The notes under the pieces are model-generated. The model was given only the letters and a program-made list of their open reading frames with translations. It did not search any database and was not told the DNA's origin. Positions 6,186 through 12,214 of a stretch of 12,214 nucleotides of DNA are shown one piece after another (within the stretch, counting starts at the first letter, position 1; each line of letters begins with the position of its first letter). The position numbers and the translations under genes were made by a program. The stretch comes from Actinobacteria bacterium 21-64-8 (GTDB taxonomy: Bacteria > Actinomycetota > Acidimicrobiia > Acidimicrobiales > RAAP-2). The DNA is taken from contig NCBD01000013.1 of NCBI GenBank assembly GCA_002255315.1, positions 1 through 12,214 on the forward strand, read 5' to 3'.

Positions 6186-6970
6186 GCGTGGACACCACGA
6201 GCGCGTGGTCTCCTCGATGGGCCATTAATGACACGGTCACTATTGCGCGACGAAATCTGCTCGCCATCATTCGAATACCCACTGCACTGGTCTTCGCGAT
6301 AATTCAACCCATCATGTTCGTCGTGCTCTTTCGCTACGTCTTTGGTGGCGCGATCAAGGTCGCCACGAGTGGCTACGTCAACTACCTCATACCAGGCATC
6401 CTCGTCCAGACGACCATCTTTGGTGCGGTGGGTACTGCCATCGGTCTGGCCGAAGACCTGCAGCGCGGCCTCATCGAACGATTTCGTGCGCTGCCCATGG
6501 CGCGCATGGCGGTCTTGGGCGGACGAACCCTCGCTGACGTCGTGCGCAATGTCCTCGTCATCATTGTCATCACGATTGTCGGCTTTGCCGTGGGCTTTCG
6601 CCCGACCGGCAGCGTGGTGAGCTACGTCGGCGCGGCGCTGCTGATGTTGCTCTTCGCGTACTGCCTGTCGTGGGGCTTCGCTTTTATTGGACTCGTTGCG
6701 CCGAACTCCGAAGCGGCTCAGGCCATCACGTTTCCGCTCATCTTTCCCATCACGTTCGCGTCGAGCATTTTCGTGCCCATTGACTCCATGCCCAGTTGGC
6801 TTCGAGGTTTCGCGACGTATCAACCCGTGAGTCAAGTCACGAACGCGGTGCGAGGACTCATGAACGGCGTGCCCCACGGCGCGAGTACGTGGATCTCTCT
6901 CGCCTGGTCCCTCGGCGCCATCGTGATGCTTGCACCCCTCGCCGTGCGTCGTTACCGGCAAGTCGCGTGA
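6182..6970 (+). CDS. ABC-2 type permease, DrrB-like
   Basis: A 262-residue integral membrane protein with about six hydrophobic segments, beginning near residue 33 (PTALVFAIIQPIMFVVLF) and including strong ones near 120-140 and 150-175. A cytoplasmic segment, LAEDLQRGLIERFRALPMAR, and the pattern PNSEAAQAITFPLIFPITFASSIFVP near 175-200 are characteristic of the DrrB/ABC-2 exporter family. It forms the translocation path for the preceding ATPase. The start GTG shares GTGA with the ATPase stop, so synthesis of the two is probably coupled; a second GTG two codons on is possible. The stop in turn overlaps the thioesterase start. Confidence 0.92.
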   Translation: MSVDTTSAWSPRWAINDTVTIARRNLLAIIRIPTALVFAIIQPIMFVVLFRYVFGGAIKVATSGYVNYLIPGILVQTTIFGAVGTAIGLAEDLQRGLIERFRALPMARMAVLGGRTLADVVRNVLVIIVITIVGFAVGFRPTGSVVSYVGAALLMLLFAYCLSWGFAFIGLVAPNSEAAQAITFPLIFPITFASSIFVPIDSMPSWLRGFATYQPVSQVTNAVRGLMNGVPHGASTWISLAWSLGAIVMLAPLAVRRYRQVA

Positions 6971-7374
6971 CGCCCCAGCTCGACGTCGATCAGCTCCAAG
7001 CAATTCTCGCTCAGTCCTTCACTGGTCTCGAGTTACCGACCGTCGAACTGGTCGAAGACGACGTCGTGGTCGTGAGCCAACGAGTCGAAGAACGCCACGG
7101 ACGACCCGGGGGCACCGTGTCGGGACCGACGATGATGGCGCTCGCGGACCTCGCGGCGTGGCTCGTCACGATGGCTCACGTGGGTCCAGTGGTCCTCGCC
7201 GTCACCACGAGCTTGCACATCGATTTCTTGCGCAAACCCGAGCTCACTGACGTAGTGGCGCGTGCTCGGCTCATCAAACTCGGCAAACGTCTGTCGGTGA
7301 GTGACGTTGAGGTGTTCTCGCGCGGCAGCGACCAACTCGTCGCGAAGGCCCAAGTCACGTACTCGATTCCCTAA
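6967..7374 (+). CDS. PaaI-type hotdog thioesterase
   Basis: A 135-residue single hotdog-fold protein of the 4HBT/PaaI group, which hydrolyses acyl-CoA or related thioesters. The central helix carries RPGGTVSGPTMMALADLAAW (46-65), followed by strands including VTTSLHIDFLRKP (79-91) and ARLIKLGKRLSVSDVEVFS. In many PaaI enzymes the motif is GTVHGG; here it is GTVSGP, so the usual histidine is serine. I recall the SGP form as a subfamily trait, so it may be normal rather than a loss. The start GTG 6967 overlaps the permease stop as GTGA; reading further upstream would run antigenically unlike sequence inside the permease gene. Its place between an exporter and an MFS gene suggests a role in handling acyl or aromatic CoA compounds, but the substrate is unknown. 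Confidence 0.85.
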   Translation: MTPQLDVDQLQAILAQSFTGLELPTVELVEDDVVVVSQRVEERHGRPGGTVSGPTMMALADLAAWLVTMAHVGPVVLAVTTSLHIDFLRKPELTDVVARARLIKLGKRLSVSDVEVFSRGSDQLVAKAQVTYSIP

Positions 7375-7390
7375 TCGTCACGACGCGGCC

Positions 7391-8659
7391 ATGTCGGCGG
7401 GTAAGGTCGGGCGAAACTTTCTACGAAGGCTCACCGTGCGCGACCACCCCAACGCCCCACTTTCGAAGACCTTGACCTTGCTGATGGCGATTGCCATTGG
7501 CTCGATCGTCGCCAACTTGTACTACCTCCAACCCCTTTTGCACCAGATTACGAAGGATTTTCACGTGAGCGCGGGACGCGCCTCACTGCTGATGACCGTG
7601 ATTCAGGTCGGCTACGCCCTGGGTCTCGCCTTCCTCGTGCCACTGGGCGACCTCATCGCGCGTCGCAAACTCGCAGTCGGCATCTTCGCTCTGTCAACGG
7701 TGATGATGGCACTGGCGGCGACGATTCACTCCTTCAACGTCCTCGTCGTCTTTACCTTGGTACTCGGTCTCACGACCGTGGGCGGACAAGTGCTCATTCC
7801 CTTCGCCGCCGATCTCGCCGCACCCGAAGAGCGCGGTCGTGTCATCGCGCGCGTCATGACCGGACTCTTGCTCGGCATCTTGTTGTCGCGCACCGTGTCG
7901 GGTCTCGTCGCTCAGTGGGCCGGCTGGCGCGCCGTTTACTGGGTCGCCGCCGGTCTCTTAGCGGTCATGACCGTCATGCTCTACGTCGTGCTGCCGGGAG
8001 AGGCGAAGCGCCCGCACCAGAGTTACGCGAGCCTCGTCAGCGGTACGTTCTCGCTCTTTGGCGAACTCGCAGTGCTGCGTAAGCGCGCCTACTACGGCTT
8101 TTTGATCTTCGCCTGTAACAACGTGCTGTGGACGCCGCTCTCGTACGTGCTGGCCGCCCAGCCCTACCACTACTCCAACGCCGTCATCGGACTCTTTGGG
8201 CTCTTCGGGGTCGCCGGAGTCTTGACCGCCAACCTCGCCGGTCACTTCGCCGATCGTCAGCGCACGTCGCTCGCGACGATCGGCTTTTCGCTCGCGCTCC
8301 TCGCTTCGTTTGCGCTGCTCGGGGTTGGACGCTCCACGTTTATGGTGTTGGCCCTGGGCATCGTGGTCCTCGACGCAGGTATGCAGGGCATGCAGATCAC
8401 CAATCAATCGGTCATCTATTCACTTCGCCCCGAAGCGCGCAGTCGCGTCAACAGCGTGTATATGGTCAGCGCCTTTTTGGGCGCGTCGTTGGGCTCGTAT
8501 CTGGCGGGCAACGTGTATGACCACTTTGGCTGGCGTGGGGACTGTTGGCTGGGCGGGGCACTCGCTGCCGCGGTCGTCGTGCCGGCGCTGCTGAGTCGAG
8601 AACGGCGCACGGCGCCCACGAAAGAGCCGGTACCGACGAGTTCGGGCGAACGTGCCTAG
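7391..8659 (+). CDS. MFS transporter (YgaY-like)
   Basis: A 422-residue major facilitator with about twelve hydrophobic segments. After a basic cytoplasmic N-terminus, the first membrane helix runs about 27-45 and ends in IVANLYYLQPLLHQI, a hallmark of the YgaY-like MFS branch. The loop after helix 2 has motif A as GDLIARRK (86-93), and its counterpart in the second half is GHFADRQR. These carriers use the proton gradient, mostly for efflux; the substrate is not known. The start is ATG 7391, 16 bp after the thioesterase stop; an upstream in-frame extension to 7301 is rejected as it only reads thioesterase sequence out of frame. No clear ribosome site. The stop TAG lies in a CTAG shared with the stop of the convergent glycyl-tRNA synthetase gene. 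Probably co-transcribed with the three genes before it. Confidence 0.9.
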   Translation: MSAGKVGRNFLRRLTVRDHPNAPLSKTLTLLMAIAIGSIVANLYYLQPLLHQITKDFHVSAGRASLLMTVIQVGYALGLAFLVPLGDLIARRKLAVGIFALSTVMMALAATIHSFNVLVVFTLVLGLTTVGGQVLIPFAADLAAPEERGRVIARVMTGLLLGILLSRTVSGLVAQWAGWRAVYWVAAGLLAVMTVMLYVVLPGEAKRPHQSYASLVSGTFSLFGELAVLRKRAYYGFLIFACNNVLWTPLSYVLAAQPYHYSNAVIGLFGLFGVAGVLTANLAGHFADRQRTSLATIGFSLALLASFALLGVGRSTFMVLALGIVVLDAGMQGMQITNQSVIYSLRPEARSRVNSVYMVSAFLGASLGSYLAGNVYDHFGWRGDCWLGGALAAAVVVPALLSRERRTAPTKEPVPTSSGERA

Positions 8660-9981
8660 TGGTTCAGCGTCGTGCGCTCGTGCAGATGACGCGCGAGCTC
8701 GGCGATGGGCACTCGCGATTGAGCCGTGGTGTCACGGTCGCGCACGGTCACGCAGCGGTCCTCGAGCGACGTAAAGTCCACCGTCACGCAATAGGGCGTA
8801 CCGATCTCGTCTTGGCGACGGTAGCGGCGCCCGATGGACTGGGTCACGTCGTAGTCGCACATGAAGTCGCGCTGCAAAAGGGCGAGTACCTCTTCGGAAA
8901 CGCCCTCGAGCTCGGGCTTTTTCGACAGCGGCAGCACGGCCACCTGATACGGCGCTAGACGCCAGTCCAGTCGCAGCACGGTGCGTGTCTCACCGTCGAT
9001 CTCGTCTTCGTGATAGGCCGCGAGTAAAAAGACCATCAGCGCGCGAGTCACGCCAAGAGCCGGTTCGATCACGTAAGGCGTGTAGCGCTCGTTACTCGCT
9101 TGGTCGAAGTATTCCAGACGCGCGCCCGAGTGTTTAGAGTGCTGCGTTAAGTCATAGTCGCCGCGGTTGGCGATGCCTTCGAGTTCATCCCAGCCCCAGG
9201 GGAAGTAGAACTCGACGTCGGTGGTGCCTTTGGAGTAGTGCGAGAGATCTTCTGGGGCGTGTTCGTGCAGACGCAACAACTCGGCGGGCACGCCAAGATC
9301 GAGGAACCACGACAAACGAGCGTTCACCCAGTAGCGGTACCACTGGTCGGCTTCGGCGGGGGGTACGAAGTACTCCATCTCCATCTGTTCGAATTCGCGG
9401 GTACGAAAGATCGAGTTCTGCGGGGTGATTTCGTTGCGAAAGGACTTGCCGATTTGGGCGATGCCAAAGGGCGGCTTCTTTCTCGTGGTGGCGAGCACGT
9501 TGTTGAAGTTCGTGAACATACCCTGGGCCGTTTCGGGACGCAGGTAGGCCGTGGCGCCCTCGCCTTCGACCGGCCCGGCCTGGGTCTTGAACATCAAATT
9601 AAAGGCGCGCGGTTCGGTGAACTCAGTCGAGCCACAGTTAGGACAGACGCCGTCGATCTTGTCCTCGCGCCAGCGCTCTTTACACTTCAGGCAGTCGACG
9701 AGCGGATCCGTAAAGGTCTCTAAGTGTCCCGACGCGGCCCAGATCGCCGCCGGACCCAGAATTGCCGCGTCGATACCGACGATGTCACTTCGGCTCTGGA
9801 CCATCGCCTTCCACCAGGCGGCGCGCACGTTGCGCAACATGTTGGCCCCGAGAGGGCCGTAGTCGTAGGTCGAGCGAAACCCCCCGTAGATCTCGGCCGT
9901 CTGGAAGAAGAAACCTCGGCGTTTGGCGAGATTGGTGACCTTCTCCATGAGGTCGGAAATGAGTACGGGGGCGGCATCCAT
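8656..9981 (-). CDS. glyQS: Glycine--tRNA ligase (homodimeric, single-chain type)
   Basis: A 441-residue class II synthetase that charges tRNA-Gly. Motif 1 region YGPLGANMLRNVRAAWW is at 41-57. A zinc-ribbon insert has C97, C100, C113 and C116 (CLKC, CPNC). YLRPETAQG (146-154) and motif 2 FRNEITPQNSIFRTREFEQM (181-200) form the active site; motif 3 is in PYVIEPALGVTRALM. The last ~100 residues are the anticodon-binding domain beginning LAPYQVAVLPLSKK. Length fits the alpha2 type of actinobacteria, not the alpha2beta2 type of many other bacteria. The start is ATG 9981; GAGG sits only two bases upstream, too close for normal use, and a TAG precedes it in frame, so it is the first usable start. 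It follows hemW by 51 bp. Its 3' end overlaps the MFS gene end by 4 bp. Confidence 0.97.
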   Translation of the reverse strand: MDAAPVLISDLMEKVTNLAKRRGFFFQTAEIYGGFRSTYDYGPLGANMLRNVRAAWWKAMVQSRSDIVGIDAAILGPAAIWAASGHLETFTDPLVDCLKCKERWREDKIDGVCPNCGSTEFTEPRAFNLMFKTQAGPVEGEGATAYLRPETAQGMFTNFNNVLATTRKKPPFGIAQIGKSFRNEITPQNSIFRTREFEQMEMEYFVPPAEADQWYRYWVNARLSWFLDLGVPAELLRLHEHAPEDLSHYSKGTTDVEFYFPWGWDELEGIANRGDYDLTQHSKHSGARLEYFDQASNERYTPYVIEPALGVTRALMVFLLAAYHEDEIDGETRTVLRLDWRLAPYQVAVLPLSKKPELEGVSEEVLALLQRDFMCDYDVTQSIGRRYRRQDEIGTPYCVTVDFTSLEDRCVTVRDRDTTAQSRVPIAELARHLHERTTLNH

Positions 9982-10008
9982 TACCTCAGGCTACTGAAGA
10001 GTACGACC

Positions 10009-10036
10009 CTAACGACGCGACAAATCGCGACGTTAG
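10009..10036 (-). terminator. Hairpin at the hemW stop codon (possible terminator)
   Basis: TAACGACGCGA (10010-10020) and TCGCGACGTTA (10025-10035) pair over 11 positions with one A-A mismatch and a 4-nt loop, plus a flanking C-G pair. The stem contains the hemW stop codon on the minus strand. There is no T-run after it. It could end or attenuate transcription between hemW and glyQS; actinobacterial terminators often lack a T-run. Confidence 0.4.
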
Positions 10037-11115
10037 TGCTCGTCAGCGCTCGAAAGGCGGACGATGACCTGGTTAGCGACGAGTCGGGCCCGGGGCCGCA
10101 GCGTCACGCGGCCCTCGTCGACGTTGACGAGGTGGGCGATTTCGTCGAGTGAGTCAAAGGCCTCAATCGCGACGCCGCGTCTCGTGCGTAGCGCCAACGA
10201 ATCGCTCTCGAAACGCTGGGTTGCTTCATCGAGCAGCTCCTCACCGCCTTGGGGCGACTCGCCGCGTCGCACGAGTTCCACGTAACGATCGGGCGTGCGC
10301 ACGTTCCAAAAACGTCGACCGCGGTCGTGCGAGTGCGCGGCCGAGCCAAAACCCCGGTAGTTGCCTCGGTCCCAGTAGACGTGGTTATGGCGACACTCGT
10401 GCCCGGGCGTGGCCCAGTTCGAGATCTCCTCCCAGAGATAGCCGTGGGCTTCGAGAACTTCACCGACGAGGTCGTAGGCGTCGGCGGTCTCGTCTTCGTC
10501 GGGGTGGCGGGCGGGGTCTTGGCCCAAGGGCGTACCGGGCTCGGGCGTTAACGCGTAACAACTGACGTGGGGCGGCGGGTTCTCCAGCGTTAAGAGATCA
10601 CGCAGCGTCGCGCGCACGTCGTCGAGGTTCTCGGCGCGCGAGCCCACAATGAGGTCCATGTTCCACGTCGTAAAACCGGCTTGCGTCACGCGTTGGGCGA
10701 CGTCGCGATGGGCGCCGGTGCCGTGTCGACGCCCCAGGTCGGCGAGGACGGCCGGTTGGGTCGACTGCACGCCAAAGCTCATACGGGTAACCCCACCGCG
10801 GCGATACGCCACGAGTCGCTCGAGCGAAGCGTCTTCGGGATTGCACTCCACGGTCACCTCGGCCCCTGGGTCGCGCTCAATCGCTTCGAGAATTCGTAGG
10901 AGCTGCTCGGGCGCGAGTCGCGAGGGCGTACCCCCACCGAAGAAGACCGACGTCGCGACCTCCAGGCCCTCCTCGTTGGCGCGCTCAATTTCGGCTACGA
11001 CCGCCTCGACGTAGTCGTTCATTAAGTGGTCGCGGTCGGCGTAGGTCGCAAAGGCGCAGTAGTCACATCGCTTGGCACAAAACGGCACGTGCACGTAAAC
11101 GCCGAACTCATTCAC
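10033..11115 (-). CDS. hemW: HemW, radical SAM haem chaperone/coproporphyrinogen oxidase-like protein
   Basis: A 360-residue radical SAM protein. The iron-sulphur motif is C13-x3-C17-x2-C20 in VPFCAKRCDYCAF; the residue two past the last cysteine is F, not the fourth cysteine of true HemN, which marks HemW. GGGTPS (60-65) is the SAM glycine motif. Further family marks are NMDLIVGSRAENLDD, SCYALTPEPGTPLG and RHNHVYWDRGNYRGFGSAAHS. The C-terminal HemN-type domain follows. HemW proteins bind haem and are thought to deliver it to respiratory enzymes; older annotation calls them oxygen-independent coproporphyrinogen oxidases. The start is GTG 11115, giving the usual N-terminus FGVYVHVPFC; it overlaps the photolyase stop as GTGA. 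An in-frame extension to 11220 only reads the photolyase tail in another frame. No Shine-Dalgarno sequence, consistent with coupling. Confidence 0.95.
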   Translation of the reverse strand: MNEFGVYVHVPFCAKRCDYCAFATYADRDHLMNDYVEAVVAEIERANEEGLEVATSVFFGGGTPSRLAPEQLLRILEAIERDPGAEVTVECNPEDASLERLVAYRRGGVTRMSFGVQSTQPAVLADLGRRHGTGAHRDVAQRVTQAGFTTWNMDLIVGSRAENLDDVRATLRDLLTLENPPPHVSCYALTPEPGTPLGQDPARHPDEDETADAYDLVGEVLEAHGYLWEEISNWATPGHECRHNHVYWDRGNYRGFGSAAHSHDRGRRFWNVRTPDRYVELVRRGESPQGGEELLDEATQRFESDSLALRTRRGVAIEAFDSLDEIAHLVNVDEGRVTLRPRARLVANQVIVRLSSADEH

Positions 11116-12214
11116 TCTAAAACCTTGGCACGTTCGCGCACCTCGGCGAAGCGCACCAGCGCCTCGCGCCGCTCCACGTTGGCGTCGATCAGGGGCTCGG
11201 CGTAGCCCGCCGGACGCCACAGCCCCGCCCCACCACCGGGTTGCAGGCAGCCCGGCGCGGCGACGTCACGCAGTTCATTGACGTAACGGCGCACGTAGAG
11301 GCCGTCGGGGTCGAAACGTTCGCCCTGCAAGGTGGGATTAAAGACTCGATGAAAGGGCGCGGCGTCGGTACCCGTGCCGGCGGTCCACTGCCAGCCGTGT
11401 TGGTTCGAGGCGAGGTCGCCGTCGCTCAGTCGCCACAAAAACCACTTCGCACCCCAGCGCCAGTCGAGGTGCAGGTGCTTAACCAAAAAGGAGGCCACGA
11501 CCATTCGAACTCGATTGTGTATCCACCCTTCGGCGAGCAATTGTCGCATGCCCGCGTCCACGAAGGGATAGCCCGTCTCGCCGAGCGCCCAGGCGCGAAA
11601 GCGCTCGACGGCGCGTTCGTCGGCGTCGACGCGAAGTTCGACCATCGAGGGTTGCAAGCTCTGCCACGCGGACTCGGGGTGGTGAAAGAGCACGTCGGCG
11701 TAGAACTCGCGCCAGCAGAGTTCACTCGTAAAGGTCGCTCGCCCGCGCTCCAAGCCCCTCGTCGCGGCGAGGATCGAGCGTGGGTGCAGCGCGCCAAAAC
11801 GTAAGAAGGCACTCAAACGACTCGAGCCGTCGACGGCGGGCAGATTACGGGTCTCGGCGTAGTCGTCAACGTTGGCCACAAAGTCCTCGAGGCGCGCGTG
11901 GGCCGCGCGCTCACCCGCGGGGCCCACGTCGGCGGGCGTCAACGTCGCCAGATCCCCGAAGTACCAGGGCGCGTGACGTTGGGCGCTCGCGACGACGGCG
12001 TCGAGCTCGAGGGTGTCGAGTCGCTCCCACGAGACGCTCTCGGGCTCGTCAAAGGGCGCCGGGTGGTGCTCGGCGTTCCAGCCGCGCGCGAAGGCACGAA
12101 AGACCCGACAGGGCGTGCCGCTCTGGGTGCGAACGACGCCCGGGGGAACGACGTAGGGCGAATCGAGTAAAGACAGCGAGAGGCCCGCTTCGCCCAGCGT
12201 GCTCGCAACACGCT
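11112..12214 (-). CDS. phr: Deoxyribodipyrimidine photolyase, class I (5' end outside window)
   Basis: The visible 366 residues are the C-terminal part of a photolyase/cryptochrome-family protein; about 100 N-terminal residues (most of the antenna domain) lie right of the window. The enzyme uses FADH- and blue light to split cyclobutane pyrimidine dimers. Visible marks: YVVPPGVVRTQSGTPCRVF (20-38), LCWREFY (165-171), GWIHNRVRM (229-237), and the FAD/DNA-binding block starting DGDLASNQHGWQW (264-276) and ending FHRVFNPTLQGERF. The usual NNGGWQW of E. coli Phr is NQHGWQW here. The W residues expected for photoreduction (GWQW, LDWRW) are present. A TTG at 11942 is not the start: the family sequence continues upstream without a break to the window edge. 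The stop overlaps hemW by GTGA. CPD photolyase is likelier than a cryptochrome, but the missing part prevents certainty. Confidence 0.93.
   Translation of the reverse strand, partial: RVASTLGEAGLSLSLLDSPYVVPPGVVRTQSGTPCRVFRAFARGWNAEHHPAPFDEPESVSWERLDTLELDAVVASAQRHAPWYFGDLATLTPADVGPAGERAAHARLEDFVANVDDYAETRNLPAVDGSSRLSAFLRFGALHPRSILAATRGLERGRATFTSELCWREFYADVLFHHPESAWQSLQPSMVELRVDADERAVERFRAWALGETGYPFVDAGMRQLLAEGWIHNRVRMVVASFLVKHLHLDWRWGAKWFLWRLSDGDLASNQHGWQWTAGTGTDAAPFHRVFNPTLQGERFDPDGLYVRRYVNELRDVAAPGCLQPGGGAGLWRPAGYAEPLIDANVERREALVRFAEVRERAKVLE

Noticed and set aside
5804..7003. Minus-strand open frame of 399 codons opposite the ABC exporter genes
   Set aside because: The translation is a charged, His/Asp/Arg-rich string with no family features; the plus strand encodes an obvious ATPase, permease and thioesterase start. 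It is a by-product of GC-rich codon use.
7301..7390. N-terminal extension of the MFS gene by 30 residues
   Set aside because: It reads the end of the thioesterase gene in another frame; Arg/Ser-rich and unlike MFS N-termini.
7958..8407. Minus-strand frame of 149 codons opposite the MFS gene
   Set aside because: Glu/Arg/His-rich antisense translation of a membrane protein gene; no family features.
9238..9723. Plus-strand frame of 161 codons opposite glycyl-tRNA synthetase
   Set aside because: Antisense to a fully conserved gene; no start signal and no recognisable domain.
11942..11944. TTG at 11942 as photolyase start
   Set aside because: Upstream codons continue the photolyase family sequence (YVVPPGVVRTQSGTP) in the same frame to the window edge, so the gene is longer.
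1..12214. CRISPR array, insertion sequence or toxin-antitoxin pair
   Set aside because: I looked for regularly spaced repeats, terminal inverted repeats with a transposase, and paired small genes; none is present apart from the short repeats near the integrase.

Overview
The window reads as chromosomal DNA of a GC-rich actinobacterium. Support: GTG starts are common, genes are tightly packed with 4-bp overlaps, few starts have a strong Shine-Dalgarno sequence, tRNA genes lack an encoded CCA, and glycyl-tRNA synthetase is the single-chain type. A class such as Acidimicrobiia is plausible, but that is inference without a phylogeny.

Layout. Positions 1-260 are the edge of something foreign: the first 41 codons of a tyrosine integrase reading off the left end, then an AT-rich, repeat-dense 130 bp that abuts the 3' end of a tRNA gene with anticodon CAT (259-331). 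This is the usual geometry of an integrative element in a tRNA gene; the cargo would lie to the left, outside the window. Next come a cyclopropane-fatty-acyl-phospholipid synthase gene (442-1764, minus) with a near-consensus promoter, about 540 bp of mostly unexplained sequence with one candidate 43-residue ORF, and tRNA-Asn(GTT) (2360-2432, minus).

The centre holds a minus-strand dnaG and sigma-factor pair (2472-5122), a layout recalling the classical dnaG-rpoD operon but with an unusual sigma factor. Divergent from it is a plus-strand unit (5187-8659): DrrA-like ATPase, ABC-2 permease, PaaI-type hotdog thioesterase and an MFS transporter. It looks like an export or detoxification cassette.

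The right part is minus strand: glycyl-tRNA synthetase (8656-9981, its stop codon interlocked with that of the MFS gene), then upstream hemW (10033-11115) overlapping a class I photolyase (11112 to beyond the window).

Read together, most of the window is ordinary housekeeping (replication priming, transcription, translation, haem handling, light repair, membrane lipid modification). The accessory signals are the integrase/tRNA junction at the left and the transport cassette. Four junctions share the same GTGA start/stop overlap, which points to routine translational coupling. I found no CRISPR array, insertion sequence or clearly new defence system.
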